The position numbers and the translations under genes are program-made. The notes under the pieces were generated by a model. The model was given only the letters and a program-made list of their open reading frames with translations. It was not told where the DNA came from and ran no database searches. From positions 1 through 6,585 of the forward strand of contig CANJEU010000125.1 in NCBI GenBank assembly GCA_947473445.1: a stretch of 6,585 nucleotides of DNA. Reading direction: 5' to 3'. This DNA is from Fidelibacterota bacterium. GTDB lineage: Bacteria; Pseudomonadota; Alphaproteobacteria; Rhodospirillales; Rhodospirillaceae. Of the stretch, positions 1-6,224 are shown piece after piece (position 1 is the first letter of the stretch; each line of letters opens with the position of its first letter).

Positions 1-1
1 C

Positions 2-385
2 TACCTTTACAACTGCAATGACGATGCGCAGGACCAGCTCGATTGCTCGCACCCCTCGCAACCTCAGGCTTACCGCTTAGCGATTTGCGGGAAAGGCGAC
101 TGGCAGCGCTGCCAGAAGGTCTTCACGTATCTGCCGGCGGGCGCCGATGAGAAGAGCACGTCGAATATTTGGAGCATCAAGCACATCGATGCGTCGACGG
201 GCCGCTGGGTGGAACCGAATGCGCCTGGCGCCATGCGCGTGTGGGCCTATCGGGATCGTCCGGTGTATCTGTGTGCCCGCGACAAAGTGCCGGGCGATTA
301 TGAATGTGACTCGTGGGGCGAATTCAGCGGCATGCGGAATGGTTGGAAGACCTTCTGGATCCGCGAAGTGTTCGGTCGCGGTTAA
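2..385 (+). CDS. C-terminal part of a COG4315-type (Yx(FWY)xxD repeat) secreted protein, 5' truncated by window edge
   Basis: An open frame runs from base 2 to a TAA at 383-385 and gives 127 residues; the start lies upstream of the window. Two repeat-like units are visible. The first begins at LYNCNDD (residues 2-8) and runs to about residue 60 (IWSIK). The second covers about residues 78-121 and contains MRVWAYRDRPVYLCARD, then PGDYECDSWGEF and NGWKTFWIRE. The WAYRDRPVY...D...PGD pattern is that of the COG4315/Lipoprotein_15 family (conserved Yx(FWY)xxD motif, function unknown). Both repeats here carry Cys at the aromatic position (YNCNDD, YLCARD). Six cysteines (5, 15, 29, 37, 91, 102) suggest disulfides in an extracytoplasmic protein. 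The stop is 24 bp before the next gene, so co-transcription is likely. The family call is from motif recognition, not a search. The partial gene at 6217 appears to be a relative. Confidence 0.85.
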   Translation, partial: YLYNCNDDAQDQLDCSHPSQPQAYRLAICGKGDWQRCQKVFTYLPAGADEKSTSNIWSIKHIDASTGRWVEPNAPGAMRVWAYRDRPVYLCARDKVPGDYECDSWGEFSGMRNGWKTFWIREVFGRG

Positions 386-409
386 CGCGCGTATGTTTGG
401 AGAGGGACA

Positions 410-1519
410 ATGAAGTTGAATGTTTCCGTCACGCTAGCCGCCGCATGCGCGTTTTCGGCCGGCATTGCATTTGCTTCCGCGGCATCGGCCGATGAGGCGC
501 TGCAGGATGGCAAGATCGGTTTTGCCATGACGCATAAGAACTGGGCGATTTATCAGACGCCCGACGGCAAGGCGGAATGTCCGAATGGCTTGAACGATGG
601 TCCTCGCGAGCAATTCGATAAGCTTTATCCGCGCGACAAGAAGCATACCTACATCGGCACGCAGCTGGAGCGGGAAGGGGAGGTGTGGGTGCCTGAGAAA
701 ACCCCCGAGACGCACGGCCTTCCTTTCTATGAGCCGCAGGGCAAGATCGGCATTGGCCTAGATCTCGACGGCAAGGCCGGTCCTGAAGATTTCACGAGTC
801 CAGACGGCAAAGTCGCGGGCATCGATAATCAGATTTCGCGCGCGTTCGGTTGCGTCGCAAGCTATCGCGGGCCGGATGGCTCTTATCGCCATTTCGTCCA
901 AAGCTATATGCAGCAGTACAAGTATAACCGGTTCCTGCTTGAGATTTCCGGCGTGGACGACCTTGCAAATGACCAAGACGTGACGGTGACGATTTACCGT
1001 GGTCTTGATGCGCTGCTATTGGACTCAGCGGGTAATTTCATCGCCGGCGGCACGCAGCGCGCCGATCATCGCTGGGGCAAAGAATTCATCAAGAGCACGA
1101 AAGGAAAAATCATCGACGGCGTCCTTACCACGCAGCCGATTGATGTGTATATTCCTGAAACGTTGGCGCGCGGCGCCCCCAAGCAGTTCGTGCGCGACTG
1201 GCGGGTTGAACTGCGCGTGACGGACGATGGCGCTGAGGGACTGATGGGGGGCTATCTCGACATCGAACGCCTGCAAAACAACCTTGCGCAGAACTGGGCA
1301 ACGCACTTCCGTTCCTATGGGCAGGAATCCATTCCATCGGAGTATCGTTCGTTCATCCGCAATGCCGACGCCTATCCGGGGGAAGATGGCAAGAATGCCT
1401 TCATCTCATCGGCCTGGCAGATCAAATTCAAACAGGCTTTCATCACGCATCCGCCACAAGCGGTCGCGGCCGGTGCGCCTGGCAATGCCGAAGCGGCGTC
1501 AGCCGCGTCACGTGAATAA
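410..1519 (+). CDS. Sec-exported protein of unknown function, 369 aa
   Basis: The ATG at 410 follows a purine-rich Shine-Dalgarno (GGAGAGGG, 399-406). Residues 1-27 form a clear Sec signal: K2, a hydrophobic stretch of about residues 6-24, and a probable signal peptidase I cut after ASA (27/28). There is no lipobox. The mature part has two cysteines, C57 in AECPNGLNDGPREQFDKLYP (55-74) and C148 in the Asp/Gly-rich stretch at 111-150 (GLDLDGKAGPEDF, then GIDNQISRAFGC), which could form a disulfide. Residues 176-275 look beta-rich. The last 20 or so residues are an Ala-rich tail. I do not recognise a named family. The G-[IV]-D-N-Q motif after a 'GLDLDG' run resembles uncharacterised secreted proteins that I associate with DUF1592/DUF1552 loci, but this is memory rather than a search. 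It is 24 bp from the upstream gene and 27 bp from the transporter, so it is probably in an operon with both. Periplasmic or surface location is inferred. Confidence 0.9.
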   Translation: MKLNVSVTLAAACAFSAGIAFASAASADEALQDGKIGFAMTHKNWAIYQTPDGKAECPNGLNDGPREQFDKLYPRDKKHTYIGTQLEREGEVWVPEKTPETHGLPFYEPQGKIGIGLDLDGKAGPEDFTSPDGKVAGIDNQISRAFGCVASYRGPDGSYRHFVQSYMQQYKYNRFLLEISGVDDLANDQDVTVTIYRGLDALLLDSAGNFIAGGTQRADHRWGKEFIKSTKGKIIDGVLTTQPIDVYIPETLARGAPKQFVRDWRVELRVTDDGAEGLMGGYLDIERLQNNLAQNWATHFRSYGQESIPSEYRSFIRNADAYPGEDGKNAFISSAWQIKFKQAFITHPPQAVAAGAPGNAEAASAASRE

Positions 1520-1546
1520 TATAGCGCCGAAGGGGAATGCGTAGAT

Positions 1547-2890
1547 ATGGCTGCTGAAATCGCTGCAACGAGCAATGCCGACAACGAGAAGATGACGGCG
1601 TCCGACATGGCGCGCCGTGTGAAAATGATCTTCCTTGGCTCGGCGGGCAACCTGGTCGAGTGGTATGACTTCTACGCCTATGCGGCGTTCGCGTTGTATT
1701 TCGCGCCGTCGTTCTTCCCCAACACCGACCCTGTGGTGCAGCAACTTCAAGCGGCGCTTCTATTTGCCTTCGGCTTCATCGTGCGTCCCATCGGAGGCTG
1801 GCTGTTCGGCCACTTCGCTGACCGCTACGGCCGGCGCTTGGCGCTGACAACATCGGTGTTGCTCATGTGCATCGGTTCGCTGATTATCGCGGTTTCGCCG
1901 ACATATGCCCAAATCGGCATCTGGGCGCCGGTAATCTTGGCGGTCGCTCGCGTCATTCAGGGCCTGTCGCTCGGTGGCCAGTACGGCACCAGTGCGACCT
2001 ATCTGTCCGAAGTCGCCCACCCGCGCCATCGCGGCTTCTTCTCGAGCTTCCAGTACGTCACGCTCATCGGCGGTCAGCTGACCGCCATCCTCGTGCTGAT
2101 GATCCTGCAGAAAGTGTTCTTGTCGCCCGATGAGCTGCGCGCCTGGGGCTGGCGCATTCCGTTCTACATCGGCGGCGGTCTTGCGATCTTCACCGCGGTT
2201 ATGCAGCGCCATCTGCACGAGACCGACCAGTTCGTCGCGGCCAAGAAAGAAGCCGACCGCACGGGCAAGAAAATCGGCGGCATTCGCCAGCTGATGAAGT
2301 ACCCGAAGGAAATTATGATCGTGGTTGGCCTGACCATGGGCGGCACCACGGCCTTCTACACCTACACAACCTACATGCAAAAATACCTGAAGCTTTCGGT
2401 GGGCCTGAACGATGAGCAGACCACCATGGTCACGGCGGGCTCGCTCATCTTCGCGCTGTTCCTGCAGCCGCTGTACGGCGCACTGTCGGATAAAATCGGC
2501 CGGCGTCCGCTGCTGATCTTCTTCGGCGTCGCGGGGACCTTGTTCACGATCCCGATCCTGACCACGCTGCAGACCGCGACTGGTCCGTGGGAAGCCTTCT
2601 TCCTGATCGCCTGCGCCTGGATCATCGTCTCGGGCTACACCTCCATCAACGCAGTGGTGAAGGCTGAACTGTTCCCAACGGCGGTGCGCGCCATCGGCGT
2701 CGGCCTGCCCTACGCGGTGACGGTCTCACTGTTCGGCGGTTCGGCGGAATCGGTGGCCCTGCTGTTCAAGAGCCAAGGTCATGAGAGCTGGTTCTACTAT
2801 TATCTGACTGGCATCATTGCCACGTCGCTACTGGTCTACGTGTTCATGCGCGACACCCGGAAGGAGTCGGCGATGGATAGACATGAGTAA
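1547..2890 (+). CDS. KgtP-like MFS transporter (MHS family), probable 2-oxoglutarate/dicarboxylate:H+ symporter
   Basis: This 447-aa inner-membrane protein (family usually about 430-450) has 12 probable membrane segments, from about residue 32 to 434. It matches E. coli KgtP along its length: SAGNLVEWYDFYAY (32-45), RPIGGWLFGHFADRYGRR (80-97, MFS motif A), YGTSATYLSEVA (146-157), FQYVTLIGGQL (168-178), WGWRIPF (200-206), YTTYMQKYL (273-281), GALSDKIGRR (311-320, second motif A) and GVGLPYAV (384-391). KgtP imports 2-oxoglutarate with protons; the closest substrate guess is 2-oxoglutarate or a similar organic acid, but MHS members also carry citrate, proline/betaine, shikimate and aromatic acids. 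One difference is Q145 in LGGQYG, where KgtP has Glu. The ATG at 1547 has AGGGGA at 1531-1536 upstream. The cytosolic N-terminus is about 28 residues. It follows the secreted protein by 27 bp, and codon use is GC-rich like its neighbours. The family is sure; the substrate is not. Confidence 0.95.
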   Translation: MAAEIAATSNADNEKMTASDMARRVKMIFLGSAGNLVEWYDFYAYAAFALYFAPSFFPNTDPVVQQLQAALLFAFGFIVRPIGGWLFGHFADRYGRRLALTTSVLLMCIGSLIIAVSPTYAQIGIWAPVILAVARVIQGLSLGGQYGTSATYLSEVAHPRHRGFFSSFQYVTLIGGQLTAILVLMILQKVFLSPDELRAWGWRIPFYIGGGLAIFTAVMQRHLHETDQFVAAKKEADRTGKKIGGIRQLMKYPKEIMIVVGLTMGGTTAFYTYTTYMQKYLKLSVGLNDEQTTMVTAGSLIFALFLQPLYGALSDKIGRRPLLIFFGVAGTLFTIPILTTLQTATGPWEAFFLIACAWIIVSGYTSINAVVKAELFPTAVRAIGVGLPYAVTVSLFGGSAESVALLFKSQGHESWFYYYLTGIIATSLLVYVFMRDTRKESAMDRHE

Positions 2891-2913
2891 CAAAAACTAA
2901 GTCATTGTTACTC
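2885..2913. repeat. Perfect 9-bp inverted repeat across the transporter stop codon
   Basis: GAGTAACAA (2885-2893) and TTGTTACTC (2905-2913) are perfect reverse complements separated by 11 bp. The left arm contains the TAA stop of the transporter gene. The half-site centres are 20 bp apart, about two helical turns, and the dyad centre (2899) is about 70 bp upstream of the start point predicted for the downstream promoter. That geometry fits an activator-type operator. As RNA, the stem has only three G-C pairs and no U-tract follows, so it is a poor intrinsic terminator. The function is inferred from position and symmetry only. Confidence 0.5.
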
Positions 2914-2933
2914 CAACAGAAAATTAAGAAAAA

Positions 2934-2962
2934 TTGCTAAAGGAACTGCGTTAATATATAGT
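2934..2962 (+). promoter_or_regulatory. Candidate sigma70-type promoter for the cytochrome lipoprotein/DUF1552 unit
   Basis: TTGCTA (2934-2939, 4 of 6 to TTGACA) and TATAGT (2957-2962, 5 of 6 to TATAAT) are separated by exactly 17 bp inside the only markedly AT-rich stretch of the window. The predicted transcription start is near 2969, giving a leader of about 45 nt before the GTG at 3015. This would start a second transcript independent of the transporter operon. Overlapping alternatives for the -10 (TAATAT at 2952, TATATA at 2955) fit less well in match or spacing. Confidence 0.55.
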
Positions 2963-2975
2963 GGTTCTAAAGTGC

Positions 2976-2994
2976 GCCGACGCTATCGGTCGGC
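2976..2994 (+). other. Small hairpin in the leader of the lipoprotein mRNA
   Basis: GCCGAC (2976-2981) pairs perfectly with GTCGGC (2989-2994) around a 7-nt loop, five bases before the Shine-Dalgarno at 3000. It lies inside the leader predicted from the promoter at 2934-2962. It could affect mRNA stability or ribosome access; with only 6 bp it may also be chance. Confidence 0.35.
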
Positions 2995-2999
2995 AGTGT

Positions 3000-3005
3000 G
3001 GAGGT
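3000..3005 (+). promoter_or_regulatory. Shine-Dalgarno that decides the GTG start at 3015
   Basis: GGAGGT lies 9 bases before the GTG at 3015. A longer in-frame reading from a GTG at 2961 is possible, but that codon has no good ribosome site, would overlap the candidate -10 box, and would bury the lipoprotein signal behind 18 extra residues. The site therefore favours 3015. Confidence 0.7.
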
Positions 3006-3014
3006 AGAGAGCAC

Positions 3015-4766
3015 GTGAGTTCACATTATAAATGTTCGGTTTCGGCGCTGTTGCGCGGAAGCGCACTTGCAGCCGTGTCTGCATTCGCCCTGGCCAGTTG
3101 TTCGGGTCCGGCTGCGGATAGCAGCCCGGCGGCGAGCGCGAAGCCCGCGGTTGAAGTGGCGAGCAAGGTGAGCGAACCGGAGACCGATGGCTCGACTAAA
3201 CGCCTGCGCCTGCTCACGCAGGACCAGTACCTCAATACTCTGGCTTACGTGTTTGGCCCCGATGTGCGTCCGGACGCCTATTTCCCACCCGCACAACGTA
3301 CCGATGGCCTGCTGAGCCTTGGCGCAGCCAAGGCCGGCATCACGCCGACCCGCATGGAAGTTTACCAGAAGGCCGCCGTGACCGTTTCGGCGCTGATCGT
3401 CGATCCGACGCGCCGCAACTTCGTCATCACTTGTAAGCCCGCTGACGAGAAAGCGGCCGATCGCGCCTGTGCGAGCAAGGTGATCACCGATGTGGGCCGC
3501 CTTATCAGCCGCCGCCCTCTCACCGCGGAAAAGCGTGATGCCTTCGTTGCGCAGGCCAATGAGGCCGCCACCAAATTGAAGGACTTCTACGCGGGGCTGG
3601 GCGTCGCGCTTGAAGCGATGCTCGTGAGCCCGAACGTCCTGTTCGTTGCCGAGCGTTCGGAGCCGGATCCGGCCACCCCGGGCCAGTACCGTCTTGACGC
3701 CTATTCGTTGGCAACGCGTCTGTCGCTGTTCCTGTGGAACGCGGCGCCCGATGACGAACTTCTGAAGGCCGCCCAGAGCGGAGAGATTCACACCGCGAAG
3801 GGCATGGCCAAGCAAGTCGACCGTATGCTGGCGAGCGCCCGCCTCGATCAGGGCGTGCGCGCGCTGTTCGACGATATGTACGGTTTCGACACGTTCAATG
3901 CGCTGTCGAAAGACACGAGCGTATACCCGACGTTCACCGGCCAGGCGTTGACCGATGCGCGCGAAGAAACCCTTCGCGTTGTCGTCGATCACTTGCTGCG
4001 CCAGAACGGCGATTATCGCGACCTATTCACGACGCGCGAGACGTTCATCTCGCCGGCGCTGGCCGCTATCTATCGCCTGCCGGCACCGCCGCGTTGGACG
4101 AAGTATGAGTTCCCCGAAGGCAGCCAGCGGGCAGGGATTTTGACTCACATCAGCTTCCTCGCCACCCATTCGCACCCCGCGCGCAGCTCGGCGACGTTGC
4201 GCGGCAAGGCGCTGCGCGAATTGTTGCTGTGCCAGCCCGTGCCGCCGCCGCCGGCGAACGTCGACTTCTCTGCCGTTGAGAATCCGAAGGGCAATCTGCG
4301 CACCGCCCGCGACCGCGTGAATTTCCACCTGGAAAATCCGGTTTGCGCCGGCTGCCATAAGATCACCGACCCGATGGGTCTTGCGCTTGAAAACTTCGAC
4401 GGCGAAGGCCGCTTCCGCGAAACCGAACGCGGTGCGCCGATCGACGTCAGCGGCAGCCTCGACGGCAAAGCTTTCAAGGACGTTGTTGGTCTGGGGCAGG
4501 CGCTGCACGATCATCCCGCGCTGACCTCGTGCGTCGTGAAGCGCACTTATGCCTATGCGACCGGCGCGCCCACGAGCAATGCCGACCGTCCGCTGCTGGC
4601 ATACTTCAATACGCGCTTTGGCGAACAGGGCTACAAGATGCCCGACCTGATGCGCACCATTGCGCTCAGCAAGTCCTTTGCTCAGATCAGTGAAAAAGCG
4701 CCGGCTGCGCCTGGCAAGACGGCATCGCTGCCGTCCTCGCAGACCGCCGCGGCAACATCGAATTAA
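3015..4766 (+). CDS. Monohaem c-type cytochrome lipoprotein with DUF1587-DUF1595-DUF1592-DUF1588-DUF1585 domains
   Basis: With the GTG at 3015 the product is 583 aa. Residues 1-28 are a lipoprotein signal ending in the lipobox LAS-C29; Ser follows the Cys, consistent with outer-membrane sorting. After a Ser/Ala/Pro linker (30-60) the planctomycete-type PSD domains follow in order: DUF1587 at about 63-130 (LRLLTQDQYLNTL), DUF1595 at about 140-213 with C140 and C152 (ISRRPLT), DUF1592 at about 225-354 (LATRLSLFLWNAAPDDELL), DUF1588 at about 370-470 and DUF1585 at about 487-557. DUF1588 holds the only haem c motif, CAGCH (444-448, bases 4344-4358), followed by DPMG and LALENFDGEGRFRE; M454 is a candidate axial ligand. 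The separate N-terminal cytochrome domain found in many longer relatives is absent. C406 and C507 sit at positions typical of the family. The tail (561-583) is Ala/Ser-rich. DUF1552 follows after 14 bp, the usual partner arrangement. A role in envelope electron transfer is inferred; substrate unknown. Confidence 0.93.
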   Translation: MSSHYKCSVSALLRGSALAAVSAFALASCSGPAADSSPAASAKPAVEVASKVSEPETDGSTKRLRLLTQDQYLNTLAYVFGPDVRPDAYFPPAQRTDGLLSLGAAKAGITPTRMEVYQKAAVTVSALIVDPTRRNFVITCKPADEKAADRACASKVITDVGRLISRRPLTAEKRDAFVAQANEAATKLKDFYAGLGVALEAMLVSPNVLFVAERSEPDPATPGQYRLDAYSLATRLSLFLWNAAPDDELLKAAQSGEIHTAKGMAKQVDRMLASARLDQGVRALFDDMYGFDTFNALSKDTSVYPTFTGQALTDAREETLRVVVDHLLRQNGDYRDLFTTRETFISPALAAIYRLPAPPRWTKYEFPEGSQRAGILTHISFLATHSHPARSSATLRGKALRELLLCQPVPPPPANVDFSAVENPKGNLRTARDRVNFHLENPVCAGCHKITDPMGLALENFDGEGRFRETERGAPIDVSGSLDGKAFKDVVGLGQALHDHPALTSCVVKRTYAYATGAPTSNADRPLLAYFNTRFGEQGYKMPDLMRTIALSKSFAQISEKAPAAPGKTASLPSSQTAAATSN

Positions 4767-4780
4767 GGGAGAGACAAGCA

Positions 4781-6112
4781 ATGACTGAATTCAATAGACG
4801 TCGTGTACTCCGCGGAATGTTGAATGGCGGCGCGGTGACCGTTGGCTTGCCGCTCCTCAACACGTTCCTGAACGGCAATGGCAATGCCATGGCCGACGGC
4901 ACGTCGATGCCCGTGCGCTTCGGCACCTGGTTCTGGGGCCTTGGCATGAGCAAGTCGATCTTCGTGCCGAAGCAAACCGGTGCGAATTACGAGCTGCCGG
5001 AAGAAATCGAATCGCTGCGTCCGATTCAGAAGCATATGAACCTGCTGACGAACCTGACGGCCTATCGTGATGGCGCTTTCTTCTGTCACTACACCGGCTG
5101 GGTCGTCTTCCGTACCGGCTCGTCGCCGCAAGTGAACGATCAGGCCCCGGGCGAAAGCGTCGACGTGACGATCGCCAACCAGATCGGCCGCAGCACGCGC
5201 TTCAAGAGCCTGACGGCGGCGGCCACGGGCGATATCCGCACGGTCGTGTCGTACGAAAACGCCAATACGCCGAACTCGTCGGAAGTCTCGCCGCTGAACC
5301 TCTACACGCGCCTGTTCGGCGCCGACTTCCAAAACCCGAACGCCCCGACCTTCACGCCGAGCCCGAAGGTGATGGTGCGCAAGAGCGCGCTATCGAGCGT
5401 CGTTGACGAAATTAAGGACCTCGAGAAGGTTGTCGGCGCGGAAGACAAAGCGCGCCTCGACCAATACTTCACGGGCCTGCGTCACCTCGAACAGCAGTTC
5501 GATCACCAGCTGACGAAGCCGGAACCGCGTCCGGCATGCGTGCCCGCGGCCGCTCCGAAAGAAGCCCAGACCGGCAACGAAGCTCAGCTCGTCCGCCAGC
5601 GTCACAAGCTGATGTCGGAACTACTGGCCATGGCGGCCGCCTGCGATCAGACCCGCGTGTTCAATCTGTCCTGGTCGAACGCTTCGTCGAACACCACGAA
5701 GCCGGGCTACGACAAGCCGCACCACACCTGCACGCACGAAGAAGGTGTGGATGAGAAACTTGGCTACCAGGTTAATGCGTCGTGGTTCGCCCGCCGTTCG
5801 TTCGAAGCCTGGGCCGAATACGTCCAAGCCTTTGCCAACATCAAAGAAGGCGACGGCACGCTGCTCGACAATTGCTTCATCATGGCCAACACCGACGTTG
5901 CCTATGCGCGCGTGCACTCGCTTGAAGGCATGCCGGCGTTCACAGCAGGTAAGGCCGGCGGCAAGATCAAGACCGGTCTGCACGTCGACTGTAAGGATGG
6001 TCAGGGTACCTCGCTCGGCTTCACGGCCATGAAGATCATGGGCCTCGACACCGAGAGCTGGGGCACCAAGAGCAACCAGACCAGCAAGACGATCAGCGAG
6101 ATTCTCGCTTAA
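4781..6112 (+). CDS. DUF1552 family protein with Tat-like signal
   Basis: The ATG at 4781 follows an AGGGAGAG Shine-Dalgarno (4766-4773) that overlaps the stop of the lipoprotein gene, giving tight coupling. The 443-aa length is normal for the family. The N-terminus has a twin-arginine pattern (NRRRVL, 5-10), a moderately hydrophobic stretch (16-30) and a probable cut after AMA (38/39). DUF1552 landmarks are present in order: PVRFGTWFWGLGM (44-56), ELPEEIESLRPIQKHMNLLTNL (71-92), VDVTIANQIGRSTRFKSL (127-144), LYTRLFG (174-180), DKARLDQYFTGLRHLEQQ (222-239), MSELLAMAAACDQTRVF (278-294), HHTCTHE (314-320), GDGTLLDN (357-364), MPAFTAG (384-390) and KTGLHV (397-402). The His cluster at 314/315/319 could bind metal, which is inference. 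The family has no established biochemical function that I can cite. Folded export by Tat and pairing with the cytochrome lipoprotein suggest a periplasmic or surface complex. Confidence 0.93.
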   Translation: MTEFNRRRVLRGMLNGGAVTVGLPLLNTFLNGNGNAMADGTSMPVRFGTWFWGLGMSKSIFVPKQTGANYELPEEIESLRPIQKHMNLLTNLTAYRDGAFFCHYTGWVVFRTGSSPQVNDQAPGESVDVTIANQIGRSTRFKSLTAAATGDIRTVVSYENANTPNSSEVSPLNLYTRLFGADFQNPNAPTFTPSPKVMVRKSALSSVVDEIKDLEKVVGAEDKARLDQYFTGLRHLEQQFDHQLTKPEPRPACVPAAAPKEAQTGNEAQLVRQRHKLMSELLAMAAACDQTRVFNLSWSNASSNTTKPGYDKPHHTCTHEEGVDEKLGYQVNASWFARRSFEAWAEYVQAFANIKEGDGTLLDNCFIMANTDVAYARVHSLEGMPAFTAGKAGGKIKTGLHVDCKDGQGTSLGFTAMKIMGLDTESWGTKSNQTSKTISEILA

Positions 6113-6216
6113 GTCTGTTAGGCGGCGTGGGCGCATGTGCGTTCACGCCGTTACGCAAAAGGGAGATGCGCTCGGGAGGGAATGTGCCCGGCGCGACATG
6201 AGTAAGCAGGTATCGA
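6113..6216. other. Intergenic region between DUF1552 and the next secreted protein
   Basis: This 104-bp gap holds the 14-bp hairpin (6121-6152), a GGGAGGG purine run (6174-6180) and the mini-ORFs near 6182-6224. I see no convincing -35/-10 pair, so the 6217 gene may depend on read-through from the DUF1552 transcript. Confidence 0.5.
6121..6152 (+). terminator. Strong 14-bp hairpin just after the DUF1552 stop (non-canonical terminator or 3' stabiliser)
   Basis: Bases 6121-6134 pair continuously with 6139-6152 around the 4-nt loop ATGT: ten Watson-Crick and four G-U pairs, starting 8 bases after the stop codon. The sequence after the stem is ACGCAAAAGGG, without a U-run, so it is not a standard intrinsic terminator. 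The G-U pairs make it fold well only as + strand RNA. It could protect the 3' end of the lipoprotein/DUF1552 mRNA, attenuate read-through into the next gene, or be a processing site. Confidence 0.5.
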
Positions 6217-6224
6217 ATGAGTGA
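6198..6224 (+). other. Possible 8-codon upstream ORF overlapping the start of the 6217 gene
   Basis: ATG at 6198 opens MSKQVSNE and stops at TGA 6222-6224, six bases inside the 6217 gene in another frame. A second mini-ORF begins at 6182 (MCPARHE, stop 6203-6205). Translation terminating next to the weakly equipped start at 6217 could couple initiation. Neither has a well-spaced Shine-Dalgarno: the GGGAGGG at 6174-6180 is adjacent to the first and 17 bases from the second. It may be chance. Confidence 0.2.

Noticed and set aside
377..389. CGCG-GTTAA-CGCG mini-hairpin at the stop of the first gene
   Set aside because: Only 4 bp with no U-tract; too small to call a terminator, and the next gene starts 24 bp later.
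147..413. Frame of 88 codons overlapping the first partial gene and its downstream gap
   Set aside because: The product is Arg/Cys/Met-rich and patternless, while the overlapping frame has COG4315-type motifs and ends just before the next ribosome site.
1760..2380. Antisense open frame of 206 codons opposite the transporter
   Set aside because: A shadow of the KgtP-like gene; no own motifs.
2880..2890. GACATGAGTAA occurs at 2880-2890 and again at 6195-6205
   Set aside because: A few 11-base matches are expected by chance in a window of this size, and the two contexts differ.
2961..3014. 18-codon N-terminal extension of the lipoprotein from GTG 2961
   Set aside because: No suitable ribosome site, overlaps the candidate -10 box, and displaces the lipoprotein signal from the N-terminus.
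3021..3992. Long antisense open frame (323 codons) under the cytochrome lipoprotein gene
   Set aside because: It lies opposite a gene with clear domain motifs, its product is Arg/Ala-rich without recognisable motifs, and long antisense frames are common in GC-rich coding DNA.
4023..4781. Antisense open frame of 252 codons opposite the 3' half of the lipoprotein gene
   Set aside because: The same reasons: a shadow of a well-supported gene, low-complexity Arg-rich product, no credible signal or domain.
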